From the NCBI GenBank assembly GCA_964019695.1, contig OZ026515.1, positions 145,937,152-146,001,151 of the forward strand: a DNA stretch of 64,000 bases. The letters run 5' to 3'. Below, piece by piece: positions 43,343 through 55,245 of this stretch; within the stretch, counting starts at the first letter, position 1, and each line of letters begins with the position of its first letter. This DNA is from Loripinus fragilis. Lineage: Eukaryota; Mollusca; Bivalvia; Lucinida; Lucinidae. The translations under genes were made by a program, and so were the position numbers. The notes beneath the pieces are model-generated. The model saw only the letters and a program-made list of their open reading frames with translations, was not told the origin of the DNA and ran no database searches.

Positions 43343-43903
43343 CACAGTATGTAAACTGAAATAAACATCCTGTACCCGTTCCTCATAGCTCACGCCTTAT
43401 ACATTATGAATTACAACACTCGTGCGTAACCAGTTGTCGGAAATCGTGATGTGAGAGTTGTTGGTACAGCTGTAATTGCGAGGGCCCACCTATTAAAATT
43501 CATTTTTCCATAGATCTAAGTAACTGTTACAGTTACAACCATATAATCATGTATACATGTGATTGCCAATTCCACAAAAACCGTGCAATCTGGCATTTAA
43601 GCTCATTTTCGACACAGAACGGCTCTGATTGTGAGCAAGTCGTTTTTTAACAAAGCAAAATGCAAAGGAGGAAACCGTTAAAATCATTGAATAAAACGGA
43701 ATAAAATAGATAAAATGGCTTTTCTTACCTTGTTCGAATGTGTATTGTCTGTATCGCTAACAATATAAATCGAAACGTGTACATGTACCTAAATACACGC
43801 AATTTTCGACTACTGGTTACGCACGAGTGCTGTTATTCATGTTTATAAGGCGTGAGCTAGCGGAGGAACGGTACATGATGTTTATTTCAGATTACATACT
43901 GTG
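43343..43903. mobile_element. 561-bp long-inverted-repeat element in the LINE
   Basis: Arms of about 100 bp start CACAGTATGTAA and carry 'ctgaaataaacatc', 'agctcacgcctta' and 'cactcgtgcgtaaccagt'; the right arm is their complement, ending ACATACTGTG at 43903. GTATT flanks both sides (43338-43342 and 43904-43908), a 5-bp target duplication. Removal restores the interrupted reverse transcriptase frame. Non-coding foldback-type MITE. Confidence 0.85.
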
Positions 43904-44304
43904 GTATTGAATCCTCTGAGAGAGAGTCCAAGTGGTGTTGTCCTTCATTTTATGTTGATTCGCTACCACTACAACATTTGTTTTGGTTGGAAGTATTTCA
44001 TATCTGTGTTTTCTGGAATAGCCCATAGATTTATTCAACATAATTTGAAGCTCCTCTTTGAACTTGTTCAGAAGCACGTCGTCGTCACAACAGGCAGGAC
44101 TACCTGTGTATACTGTTTCTTTTCGAAGCCCCAAAGGTTTATTTTGAAGAATTTCAAAAAGATCATCATTAAACACCTTGTAAAATTGGTTGGAAGTATT
44201 CCGCTCTGTCTGACCCCTTATTTAACTAGACAGATTTCACTACATTAACCAATCCATTTCACAAATATATACTGACCTAAGACAGTAAATAAATACTACA
44301 CAAC

Positions 44305-44790
44305 ACATTGGCCGCTCAGTTGATAGAGCGTCCGCTTTCGGGCCGGGAGGTCGTGGGTTCGAATCTGGGCCGCACCATACCAAATGTGTAAAAATGGTAC
44401 TAGCATCTCCCTTGCTGACGCCCGCATCAAAGGGTTTATGCCAGGAAGATAGAGTAAGGAGGTAAGTATCTGTTACAGATATGAGCCGTGGCATGTGATT
44501 TCCAACAATGTGGCATTTTGTCAAGTGTAGACTCATACTAGCCTGTGCAGCCTCCTTTTAAGCTTAGAAATTCCAAATGATGTTCAGTCAGTAGCTTAAC
44601 ACTGCTAGAATATTCAAAATGACTAGCAAAGGCTCTGATCAGACTGCACGTATGCGCAGGCTGATCTGAGGTTTTGCTGGTCGCACATATCACATTGTCG
44701 GAAATCTCATGTCGCGACTCATATTGTTATGTCGCAATAATAGCTCTACAGATACAAGCGACGTTAAATAAAGCGTTTTATCTTTATCTT
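44305..44790 (+). mobile_element. tRNA-derived SINE split by a MITE
   Basis: Head with A-box 'ccgctcagttgatagagcg' and B-box GGGTTCGAATCTGG, body 'agatagagtaaggaggtaa', and after the MITE the tail 'taatagctctacagatacaa' with 'gacgttaaataaagcg'. Uninterrupted copies at 20808-21015 and 38868-39070 show the original continuity. The head folds like a tRNA in part but runs into a SINE body, so it is not a tRNA gene. Confidence 0.75.
44483..44720. mobile_element. MITE family B, copy 5, inside a SINE
   Basis: Ends GAGCCGTGGCATGTGATTTCC and GGAAATCTCATGTCGCGACTC. 238 bp. Inserted in the SINE between 'gtatctgttacagatat' and 'atattgttatgtcgcaa', with an ATAT-like duplication as at 28656. Confidence 0.85.
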
Positions 44791-47691
44791 TCACTTAGAG
44801 CTATTGTTTCTTTTACTTTTTCGGTATTGTTCCTTAACCTAGTAGTCCATGAAAATTATCAAAGTTCTTGATTTTTCATACAGACTTGCCTGTATAAACC
44901 CTGGTTCACATAGATGCCTACACATCTATATATTGCTTTTGAAGTTTATTAACCATTTCGGAGCTTCAAATGAGAAACCGATTACCCTATCAGGGCTTCT
45001 CTCTCAACCAACGGTTGATGCTGACGTGAACGTGAATAAAGAAGGGTAAAAACTCATAGGCCATAAGCTACTAATGGTTTTGCCCCCCCCCCCCTCCCAG
45101 GGGGAACTTTGTAGGCTATGTTTTCCTTAAAGCATAACATCTAACGAGCTTTTTTCAACATGTTGGCCATCTGGCGGTGGGGGCGTTTGTGTGCTACAGC
45201 GTGTTAAATACGTTACCCCTCATTTTTTGAAAAACAAAAATATAAAATAAAGGCTATTAAAGTGGTACATAAATTATTCAAATTGGCTAAAAAGTCATGT
45301 AATCTGTAAGAACAGTTAATTTTCTGCATTTTCATTTTCAACTACACCCTATAAAATCATGATATTTTGTAATATAGTTTTTTTATATAAGGTTTTAAAT
45401 AAATACTTTATATTGAAATAACATGTCGCTAAAAGACAATTAATTAACCATTTCAAAACAGCTTGCTTCTATCACAAAAATTTCAGGAGTTATAAATTGT
45501 TAAATATGACAACCCCTAAGAAATGTTATGTACTTTAAGAACGTTTTCATTTAAAAACAAAGCATGTAATCCTATCTGTAAGCTTTTAAACACCATATAT
45601 GAACATTGTATTGGTAAACTAGAGTGAAAGGCGATATCAAACATTGTATATGGTGAAAAGTAGCAGTTTTTTGTTTGTTTGGCAATGTTACGTATATTAC
45701 AAACTAAAAGGCTTTCTATATATTGCTTAAGTCCCTAAATGATACATCAAAGGGTATTTCATTTCAGAACTGATTTTTGTGTTAAATAGACATAAAGATA
45801 ATAGTTTGTTCACAATATAATTTATCTGTTCTTATTAAGAGACTATGTCAAATTGTCAAAGCATATTTACTTTTGTGAAAGAGTTTATTTTAGAACTTTT
45901 TTAAAAACAATAAAAAGTCAATTTAGCCGAAGTTATAGGTTTTAAACCTCATTAGCAAAGACAATTTTTGCTCTCGAGTACCAGCTGAATAAGGATTAGT
46001 TCCAATGTTCTGTCAAAATTGTTAATGTAATATATACTACCATATAAAATATATCATAAGGTACTATGTATGTCTAAAATGTTGTGAAATACCGTATCAA
46101 ATTGAGTCTGAAATGTTTATGTGTGGTCGATTTAGATTTTTGTACTACTTAACTGAAGAACACTACGTTTAATCTAGTCACATATATCAGCAACCAAAAT
46201 ATTTTAGTGTACCCAGTACACTGCTGCTAAAATTATACAACATAGTCAGTAACACAATGCACGCTGGTATTCCTTATATGCTTTGGTTCATCTATAATAA
46301 TAAAAAACTATTTTTACTAAATGTTGTATGGTAGGTTGTAGTATACAAACAACAACCCAGATAGCATCAAGTATTTGTAATATGTTCTTAAAAGGGTATC
46401 CTTTGGAAGCAAAGACTGCACCAAAGAACTGAAACTAGAGTGTGCATATTTCCTGAGCCAGACTAGCTAGTTTCTGCCAATTAGGCTTCATCAATGACCC
46501 TCTAATAGTTTAAAAGTTCCACAATGAAACCCATGATCCTAAAGGACAAGAAAATAAAATCTACACTATAGTTGGTAGAGCACAGATTGATATATATTAC
46601 ATAGATACTATGCATTATAAGTGTATGTAATCCTATACTGTTTGAAGAGACTAACTTCAAATCAAATTGTATACTGACATTGTTGTAATTGCGTATACAT
46701 ATGTTGATGCATTTCTTTACTTTTGCTTTTAGATAGACCTTAGATTATCTTCAGCATAGCTCTCTCTGTTTAATGGATGAAACTGATAATTAAATCAACA
46801 TAGTTCTTCTGATCATTTGCTTAAGCAACGTATTTTTTTAAGTAAATGATTTATTTAGAACAAATACTTCTGTGAAATGGGAACAATAAGTGAAAATGGT
46901 GGAGTTTACATGACAATAATCACAAGTGATATTATCATACCTTCAAAAACAAGTCAATTGTTACTTACGATACCAATTAAAATGTATAGGACCTTACTTG
47001 CCAAAATAAGGCCAGACCAAATTCGACATTCAAGCTGAAAAAAGATTTCACAATTTTCTTTTAGAATATTGGATGGGAAAGTAAAATATCTAAAGTAAAA
47101 AGTATAGTCATGAAATCTTACTTATATGTATTGGTAGTTTTAGCAAATAATGCTAAAATAGCTGATGCTAATTTCTACGATACAGAATGTGACATGACCA
47201 AATTATAGAAGAGCGTTATATTGATATTAACAATAAGAATGAGTTGCAAACACACCAGGGTATGTATTCAGGACATATGCAAAAGTCAACTGTGCTGACA
47301 AAAAGTATTGGGAGAACACTCTACTCAGTATAAACATTGTTATCGATGATATACTTACATGCAACGTTAACAAAGTATACATGTACATGATTTTTTTTTT
47401 GTTTTTTTTTTGTTTTTTTTTTTTGTTTTTGTTTTTTTTGAATTACCATGGGTCTTTAAATTTAACCATCTCCCAAACAATTCATATTTCTTCTACATTG
47501 AAAAGGATGCCATTAAGTTCAGATAGTGACAGCAGTGTGACTTCGAAGTCTCTATGGTCATTTAAGTTACATGTATGTATGATACAATATACCAAATATT
47601 GAAACCTTATAAAGATATCTTTTTTACAGTATTGAAAAAATAATTAATGATCTCATTTATTGTAATTTATAAGGCGCTCAAATGAAGATTT
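44791..47691. other. Gene-free AT-rich stretch
   Basis: About 2.9 kb without a convincing frame or shared repeat. It holds a C13 run (45084-45096) with 'ctcccaggggg', and a poly-T/G tract at 47391-47440. I see nothing else to annotate. Confidence 0.4.
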
Positions 47692-47934
47692 GACCAGCAC
47701 GTGAGATTTTGGTACTTATCACATATTGGCAAATATCTTGGATCAAATGATTGCTCATGCTGATGCAGTTGAGCTAGCCATATTAATTCTGGTCTGAGTC
47801 TGCATCTATATATACATACTTTGTGGATGCAGACAGCAAATGCTCTGGTGAGTCTGCACATTTACAAGGCATGTCTGAAACCTCATTTCTTGACACTGCA
47901 ATGAGTACTAGTACCAAATCACATGTGCTGGCTC
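47692..47934. mobile_element. MITE family B, strongly diverged copy
   Basis: Ends 'gaccagcacgtgagatttt' and 'aaatcacatgtgctggctc' are inverted. The interior keeps only 'tctggtctgagtctgca' and 'caaatgctctggtgagtctg' in the family order. Confidence 0.45.
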
Positions 47935-49190
47935 ATTTGATTTATTCTTTGTTACTAGTTATAATCTATTTAGATTGATTTGAACTATCCAAAAGGTTAA
48001 TAGGATGCAAGTTCATAACAATGATCATGTTTCCATGTGGCATGCAAATTTAACATAAAACAAAATTACACTGTTAAGCTAAGTCTTATTGACAGAAATA
48101 ATTCAAATAAAAACAATGGACTGTTGAAGTCCTTTCATTTAGTCATGTCTATAATACAATACTAACAATTTGCAAGGGATCTTTTCTGAGCATTAACTTT
48201 TCTCTTCTAAATATATGACTAAATTGAACATGTTGAACAAATGCTACCCTAGGCAGCTGTTTAAATGCTTCACAAAATTGTAGAAACAGACAAAACAAGA
48301 TGATAAGTTTAATAATCTCCTTAAACATTCTCTTTATGCATGTTACCAAGATATTTTTCTTTCTTCGTCAAACTAGACATGCTGATTACCACCATAGGTA
48401 TTATAGCAATAGGGACAGGCGTGTGAGGTACCAAATTTGGGATAGAAATTGTTATCATTAAAGATTAGTTCAGTTTTCATTGAAAGGACCAGGGATAATA
48501 CCTAAATAAAATATTGATATCTCAATGTTAGCCATGCCTGAAATGACTTAAAATTTTAAAATTGGTGAGCTAGCTTTCGACCATAGTTGCTTTCATTAGA
48601 GTTAGTGTAATAAATAGCTGATCAAGTTGGCTCACACTTTTGGTAGCAGATTTTACGAAGCTAAGTACTACAGGTTTAAAATCCTGTTTCGTCTAAACTG
48701 AACTGTAGACAATATGGAAAAATGTCTTTTTTATTTCATTTCATGTATTAAATTAAGTTAACAGATACAAGTGTCAGAGACAAATGATTATTCAAGCATT
48801 TGATTATTAAAATAAATGGTTTCTATAAGTGATGTTTACATTTTCGATAAAAAAAACTCTTAATTGATATAGCATTTTATGTGCTTTGAGTTCAAGTTTT
48901 TTCCTTTTCATCACCTGTGTTACATGTTGGTTTAGCGCATGCGGGCTATTTGCTGCATTTAATTAAGTGCTTTTAAGACAATCAGCATGTGGATAGATAA
49001 AAAAATTATGTATAGCTTTGGATTTGAACAATATGATTTGGAGATGTTTTAGGGTAACAATGATAACAGGGCTGTTACACGGTAACATCCCCACTGTCAG
49101 ATGGCCAGCATGTGTCATTTTGCTTCTTATATAACGTAGTTTTAGAAAATCATAGTGTACATAATTTCTCCTGGGGGAGGGGGTCGATAA
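47935..49190. other. Gene-free AT-rich stretch
   Basis: No supported frame. A weak tRNA-like stretch near 48624-48690 ('gttggctcacac', then 'ggtttaaaatcctg') may be an old SINE head. Confidence 0.3.
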
Positions 49191-49468
49191 CATGCGCGGA
49201 TCCAGAAAGTTTTATCAGAGGGGGTCTAGCTTTGACAACGCTTTTTTAGTTGATGAGGGGAGGGAGGATCCAAATACCGCTATAAGCGGACCATCATTGG
49301 CCCGCCAGCGAAACGCCACTGAAATGGCGTTTCGCTGGCGTGCCTATGATGGCCCAACATTAAATGCTGGCTTGGTAGCTTTGTGATTTCCAGGAGATCC
49401 GGACCAGTATTGCTAAGAAACCCTATATTTTTGAGATTTTTCACCCCCACCCTCTGGATCCGCGCATG
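49191..49468. mobile_element. MITE family A, copy 4
   Basis: Perfect ends CATGCGCGGATCCAGA and TCTGGATCCGCGCATG around 278 bp, with an internal palindrome CCAGCGAAACGCCA / TGGCGTTTCGCTGG at about 49306-49340. Flanks GATAA/TATAA suggest a slightly eroded 5-bp duplication. Confidence 0.9.
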
Positions 49469-49840
49469 TATAAGCAGCTCACGGTCTATCAGGGTCTGTA
49501 ATTGCGGGCCTGTATGGACCAAGGGTCGCATTTCCAATCAAGTGTGTCAGAACATAATATCACGTGTCCCTATGTCCTTATGTGGCTAGCATGCTAGCGG
49601 GACATTAAGACCAACCGCACATTGGTTTTTCATGTATGCATCATAATACCTCTTTCTACTCGACACAGCTCGCGTAAAATTTCATTTCAAAACTTTTCTT
49701 TATTTACTTATGAATGTCAAATAATATCGGGCAGTCGTTTTCTGCATTTTCTCTTCATTGAATATGCAATACGCATACTTTACTAATGTTCAAACAACGA
49801 ATACAATGGTGTATAAAATATGTTTTATGTGGCATAGTGG
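49469..49840. other. Spacer between two MITE-A copies
   Basis: Unique sequence of 372 bp with no coding signal. Confidence 0.3.
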
Positions 49841-50098
49841 CATGCGCGGATCCAGAGTGGAGGACGGGGGGTCCGGACCCCCTATCTCCTTGAAAAATCA
49901 CAAACACATCGGGTGTCTAAGCAATACTGCTCCGGATCCCCTAAAAATCATAAAGCTGCCAAGACAGCAGTCAATGTTGGACATCGTTCGATGGCGGGCC
50001 GACGATGGCCGCTCATAGTGGTAATTGGAATCAACTTAAAAAAAAAAACATTCTCAAATGTGAACCCCATCTGACAAAACTTTCTGGATCCGCGCATG
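49841..50098. mobile_element. MITE family A, copy 5, with AGTGG target duplication
   Basis: Ends CATGCGCGGATCCAGA and TCTGGATCCGCGCATG, flanked on both sides by AGTGG (49836-49840 and 50099-50103). The subterminal order is reversed relative to copy 4, so it inserted in the opposite orientation. 258 bp. Confidence 0.9.
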
Positions 50099-50501
50099 AG
50101 TGGAACTCAATATGCATAATCAAATCTTCTGCCATGGCATCATTGGCAAACTAATCACTATACTTCAGATGAGAGAGTTATAGACATTTTTACCCACAGG
50201 CTGACACCTTACGCTTACACCTTACACTGGCTTTATGGGTGCAGTGTATTGTGTCTTTGCGGTCAACTTTTTAATTTTTACCAAGCAAACTTTTATGCAG
50301 ATATGTTCTCTTATATGCTTAAGTGCATTATGAAAAGGTTGTATCTATAGAATGGTCTGCTATATATACAAAAGGACTTTGAAAACGCATCACACAGATT
50401 AAATCCTTTATTTCACAAACCCGGAGAATGTCAGCGAGATAATTATTATTGCATATCATAGTAGTGTGTCCTAGAAATTTCATGGCTGTGAATTTACTCT
50501 A
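50099..50501. other. No gene seen
   Basis: AT-rich, about 400 bp, no repeat recognised. Confidence 0.3.
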
Positions 50502-50608
50502 TACATGTACATGTACCTCAGCGGATGTATATAGAATATGTGGAATAACCTACATGTACATGTACCTCAATGGATGCATATGGAATAACCTACATGTACA
50601 TGTACCGA
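50502..50608. repeat. Short tandem repeat with ACATGTACATGTACC
   Basis: Three occurrences of 'acatgtacatgtacc' (about 50503, 50553, 50595) separated by 'ggatg..tat ... ggaataacct'. Period 40-50 bp with one internal expansion. Confidence 0.75.
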
Positions 50609-50662
50609 ACAGCTGTACATAATTGGATGCTGAATTCACTTTTTTAGAAATGGCGACATCGA

Positions 50663-50938
50663 ATGCCTCAAGATTTTGCACCATTCCACACATGTTTCTA
50701 TCTTGCCAATGTAACTGACGAGATTAACTCTTTCCGCGTTAGTGGCGAGTTGTGTCTTCGGCTAAAGTTTAGAGCCAGATCAGACCAACAACATGAACTT
50801 TGTAACAATTTGACATTCTGGTGGTATTCTGGATTATGTTTTAAAATTACCAATTTAGAGAAAATGAGCAGACTTCAAAAAAGCATGCAAAATTACCCAG
50901 CATGCAAATACGTAAGTATCCCGTTTTCAACACTGTAG
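50663..50938 (+). other. 91-codon frame with a splice-donor-like site
   Basis: An open frame of unknown function containing 'aaatacgtaagtatcc' (about 50907-50922), a strong GTAAGT donor context. I recognise no domain and see no matching exon downstream. It could be a chance frame or an exon of a gene not otherwise visible. Confidence 0.15.
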
Positions 50939-52189
50939 ACAATGTGGATTAAGGTGCTTTTGAACTTCAGCTACGGTCTTTTTGAAGTTATCAGACTGTT
51001 CCATGGCATGTAAAACATTCACAGTCATATATGTGATGATCTGTGGTGCTCATGAAATAGCATGCACATAATTGTGGCGTCAACTATTTTTAGCATAGAA
51101 TATATTTGTAAGCGCAATTCAAGATTTAAAAGCGACATTTGGTCCATCTTTCTTTAATCTAAAGGCTATTCTGTTCACGATATGTGAGGTATAACATCGG
51201 GCAGGCGGCGATGCTGAGTGCAATTCTTAAACATAAGAGTCCAGAAAATACCACAATCACATACTGCAGACCAACCAACCACACCGTGAGGAAGAGACAC
51301 GGAACACTAATAGTCGCATGACTGCAAGTAGACAGCAACCATCTCTCTCTTCCCTAGCGGAATGATTGCAAAACTAGAATTGATACCAAGTACTGCATAG
51401 AAAAACTAGCACAAAACACAAAACTCCTACAATTAGAGCAACAATAAACTGAGCTTAATGAGCACAACCCGTGGTGAACGTTTATCTTAGAAACAACATT
51501 TTAAAGTTAAATAGGTTTTTACTGCTCTGACTATGCCGAGATTGAAGATAGCGAGAGCATTATTGGGGATATATTGCAGCTGCGGTTCACATACATTCGC
51601 TTGAGATTCGAATTAGTTTTCTATCTTGCTGTGACTGGTTGAGAAAGGGATAGCTCTGAATTTGGGAGTGAAATAGTTTTAAGATATTCTAGTATAGGGG
51701 TCCAAAATATCATATTTGAGTTTAAAATCATGATAAATGAGTAAATTTCAGCTAAAGAGACTTGTAGGGTGAATATTTCTACAAGTTGAAATGAAAAGCG
51801 AAACTCAGCACTGGTACAAATGCAAAATAATTTCGCAGAAATGTTCCTCATAATGATCTCTAACAAAATTGCCTTGAAGTGAATAACTTTGCTCCGCCAA
51901 ACAAGCTGGCTGCCAAAGCTGTAGATAAGAAATATCTCTAAATGGCATATTCTCTCGAGCCACTGGTCCCAATTCAAAAACAAATCACACGAAGGTTTAT
52001 TATAAGGTAATCTTGTAAAATTTCTCAATCGGTTCTAATCAGCTGAAAGAATGACTACCATAGTTAAATAAGAACACCACTTAACACAACATCAGATTCT
52101 CAGCTATTTGTCAAGATTCAAAATAATTATATTATACCAGTATTAAGGATAAGTATGAATTTTTTTAACAAAATACATGTATAACATGC
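50939..52189. other. No supported gene
   Basis: A 135-codon minus-strand frame (51621-52028) is leucine/isoleucine-rich without recognisable motifs and is not conserved elsewhere; I do not call it. About 51235-51400 resembles the reversed retroelement-tail sequence near 35160-35300. Confidence 0.3.
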
Positions 52190-52510
52190 CGTTCAAAGTT
52201 ATGAGCATTTTCACTAAAATACCTCGACCGGCCAAAATGATGCTTGACAAAGCGTCGTCACCGTTATGCATACCAGCGTCTGAACAATGTTGAAATGAAT
52301 AAATAATAAGTATGCAAAACTTGATCGAAATATACCATGTGGTTTAAGATTTATGAGCATTTATACTAACTGGCCATTACCCGCCTGACTGATCCTTGGC
52401 AAAACCTTGTCTGTCAAACAATACTGTTACGAATGCCAGTGTTTGGACAATGTTGTCATGTATACGTATGCAAAATTTGATCAAACTATACCATCTGGTT
52501 ATAAAGTTAG
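52190..52510. repeat. ~155-bp tandem repeat, 2 units
   Basis: 'atataccatgtggttt' (52328) and 'ctataccatctggttat' (52485) lie in the same context about 156 bp apart. Related to single copies at 18750-18990 and 28905-29150. The 151-codon frame at 52377-52832 is largely built from it. Confidence 0.65.
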
Positions 52511-53074
52511 GAGCAATCAACAACGACAGAACCACCGCCAAAGAATGAACAGCAGCGGAAGCTAATGGTGGCTTAGATGCGTTATTGCGCCAAATCTGTG
52601 CTCTGGATTCTGCTGGGTTTCTTTTAAAGCACAAACGTGTTAAGCTCGAATAGAGGATTTCTAACTTATGCAAAACATTATCACAGAGAAACAAACTATC
52701 AATGATTTGGTGAAACAAAGAAAATGGCTCACAGAGAGTTAGAACTAAAGAGTATCTCTCAAGTTGAGCCACGGTGGACCCAGCTGAAAACAAGCATAAG
52801 GAGCCAGCATAGAGACGTGAGGTCTGCTCCATCGTAATGCAATTAAAGTGGAAGCCATAGTTAAACTGTGATTTGGTTTTCTACCAGGCATACTGACTGT
52901 CGCAATGTATTGCATTGCTGACCTCCAATGCAGTGGTAATACAGTTTCAATAAATAGACTACCTTCCACTGTTTCTGGCGTACAAGCAAGGTCCTGGCCA
53001 GCCCAGCTTACCTTGATGGTGATTGACTTGTGATAAAGAAAGAAATACGAACGTAAAACACATTTACCACATGG
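52511..53074. other. No supported gene
   Basis: Unique or old-repeat sequence. The segment near 52900 ('caatgtattgcattgctgac') has a weak likeness to 62720-62760. No coding call. Confidence 0.25.
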
Positions 53075-53975
53075 CACTCCGCCATCCCAAGATGCAAATG
53101 CACACCAAATTTGGGATCCCTAGCTCAAATAATATAGGTGAAATGCTCTGGACACAATTGTTTTAAAACTAGGTCAGAGGTCAAGGTCATAGTGACCCAA
53201 AAAGTGGTACGCAACACTCTGTCATCCCAAGATGCATCAACACACCTAATTTGGAATTCCTTCCTCAAAGAATATAGAAGATTTGCACTAGACTTGATGC
53301 CAATTCTAGAAACTACGTCAGAGGTTCAGGTCACAGTGACCAAAAATGGAACGGGACAATCCGTCATTCCAAGATGCATTCACACACCAAATTGCCACCA
53401 GAGATGCATTTACACACCAAATTTGGAAAGTCAAAGAATATAAGATATGTGCTCCAGACACAATAATTCTTAAAACTAGGTCAGAGGTCAAGGTCACAGT
53501 GAATCGAAAATGGTACGTGACACTCCGCTATCCCAGGAAGCATTTACACACAAAATTTGGAATCCCTATCTCAAAGAATGTAGGAGATATGCACCAGACT
53601 CAAAGCAGTTTCTAGAAACTAGGTCAGAGGTCAAGGTCAATGTCACAGGAACCCAAGGATGGTGCGCAACGCTTTGTCATTTCAAGATGCATCCAAATAC
53701 CAAATTTGGGATTCCTTCCTGAAATAATATAGGAGATATGCTCCCTATACGATTATTCTAAAAACTAGATCAAGGTCAAGGTCACAATGACCTGAAAATA
53801 TTACGAGACACTTTGCTATTTCAATGTGCATCCATACACCAAATTTGAAATTCATAACTCAAAGAATATAGGAGATATGCACTGGACAGGAAGCAGGACA
53901 GACGGACTGTTGGACGGACGGCGGGATGGGCTGTGCAATTACTATACCCCCCCCCCCCTCCAAAGTTCCTTAGGG
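53075..53975. mobile_element. ~144-bp-cored repeat element with CGGA tract
   Basis: The anchor 'aactaggtcagaggtcaagg' recurs at 53167, 53311, 53474, 53617 and 53763 (spacing 143-163). The array runs into 'acagacggac', 'ggacggacggcggg' at about 53892-53930, then a C13 tract and 'ccttagggggcat'. Repeat core, (ACGG)-type microsatellite and a C-rich end give the same plan as 4128-5374 in reverse order, so probably a pearl-like element on the minus strand. Non-coding; the three frames of 70-101 codons here are repeat shadows. Confidence 0.65.
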
Positions 53976-54372
53976 GGCATTGAAAACAGTTTTGTTAAAA
54001 AATGAGCTTGATTGCCGCAAACCCAGTGTGTATAAACAGTACGTCATTGAATAAAGCCTGAATCGCAGTCCGATGGTCGGTGTTTCGTAGTTTTGGTATC
54101 AAAATGAATGTTGAGATGTTCCCTAAAACTTAATCCGCAGTCAGCAGTTCGCTTTGTGGGTAAAAATGTCTTATTGCAAGTAATGGAAATAAGATCATTA
54201 AGTATAAAAGGAATTTCAAAATGTATGTAGTTCTTTGTTTAAATCGCCGGCTCCGTACGGACAGCAGCTACATATGTTTGTATGGTGGACAACTCTGGTC
54301 TGGATCCAAACCGTCTTGGATGACAAAGCATGGCAGAAATGTCGATCAAAATACAACATAAATCGCTTGATG
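53976..54372. other. No gene; left flank of the long-inverted-repeat element
   Basis: Unique AT-rich sequence ending with the first TTGATG target duplication (54367-54372). Confidence 0.35.
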
Positions 54373-54892
54373 CAGGGGTGACAACGTACGTCATAACATT
54401 GATCTCGTAAACACGTAGAACGGCGCCATTTTTGTTTTGCAAGGTAAGATTTTCCCTTCGTAAGACTATACAAATCAGTATCTGTGAAAACTAAGCAGTG
54501 CATGCGGTGCCTACCATCATTCTTGAACAGAATATATAAAGGTCACACCCAGAAATGCCCTTGCCTTTGTAATCATTCGCCCACAAATATCGAAGCGGAA
54601 GACACAAGGGTGATTTTAGCAGAGATGTAGTATACACATTTATAAAAATGACATATTTTACAGCTTAAATCACCATTCTTACCAATATTTGTGTGATTGT
54701 AGTTACCAGTTCTCCTTGACTATCATTCATAACCATTATTTGCTGATGGAAAATCAAAGTAACATTCAAAGTGCCAATTTTGATCTCGTAAACACTTATT
54801 TTGGCATAGATGTCGTACACACTTATGACGGGAACGATGTGACTGCGTAGATGTCGTATACATTTTCAGCTCAAAAGGACGTGCATGTTGAC
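54373..54892 (+). repeat. Left 520-bp arm with five iterated motifs
   Basis: The iterated motif occurs at about 54401 (GATCTCGTAAACAC), 54624 (GATGTAGTATACAC), 54782 (GATCTCGTAAACAC), 54809 (GATGTCGTACACAC) and 54850 (GATGTCGTATACAT). All are in the same orientation. Such iteration suggests binding sites. A 95-codon frame inside is not preserved as a gene. Confidence 0.85.
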
Positions 54893-54984
54893 TGTAAAAA
54901 GTACATGCATGTTGACAACACTGATTTATTTTTGCAAATAGATAAGAGGCTAAGTGAGGTTATGGGTTAGTACCGTGAAAAAAG

Positions 54985-55245
54985 TCTGAGCCTTCCAGTA
55001 AAAATGGTTTTACTGACCCTTCCAAGGCAGTGCTTCCTTTGTGGATCATGTTTGGCTATTTATATTTTGTGTTTTCATTGCAGCCTTAAGGTCACCAGCT
55101 GGGAAGGACTGGCCTCTTGGCTCGCTTGTATGTGAAGTTCTCTTGTGTTTTTGTCAGTTTCCCATGTGGTGTCCTGGGTCAGGTGTGGTGCTTGATTGTA
55201 TTGATTCCTGATCTCTGTATTCTCACTTACTTAGTTACATCATGG
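54985..55245 (+). mobile_element. Penelope-like 3' tail, 5'-truncated
   Basis: Aligns with the end of the element at 3811-6830 ('ttccaaggcagtgcttc', 'gtggtgtcctgggtcagg', 'ttgattgtattgattcctga'). Inserted within the long-TIR element. No coding sequence. Confidence 0.75.

Larger units (their letters stand above)
42288..44209 (-). pseudogene. LINE reverse transcriptase, broken
   Basis: Minus-strand remnant of a non-LTR retrotransposon ORF. From 44209 down: NDDLFEILQNKPLG, then PACCDDDVLL (catalytic DD region) and KHRYEILPTKTNVVV. A foldback element interrupts at 43903-43343. The RT continues below it (AAHLGISRAGK, about 43325) with stops. Further down, YWLQNL (about 42780) and a cysteine-rich C-terminus CPYCQLEAEDMRD, then CRCPIF (about 42400-42460), resemble the C-terminal zinc motif of such ORFs. 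Several stops and frame changes make it non-functional. Family (Jockey/CR1/RTE type) not determined. Confidence 0.7.

Noticed and set aside
44305..44380. Candidate tRNA gene
   Set aside because: A- and B-boxes are good, but the sequence continues into a SINE body and tail also found at 20808-21015 and 38868-39070.
51621..52028. 135-codon hydrophobic minus-strand frame
   Set aside because: No recognisable domain, no homologue in the window and no splice or promoter evidence; plausible by chance in this base composition.
52377..52832. 151-codon minus-strand frame, the longest outside the P450 and Penelope regions except the repeats
   Set aside because: Its C-terminal half is the ~155-bp dispersed repeat, and the repeat's other copies do not keep the frame.
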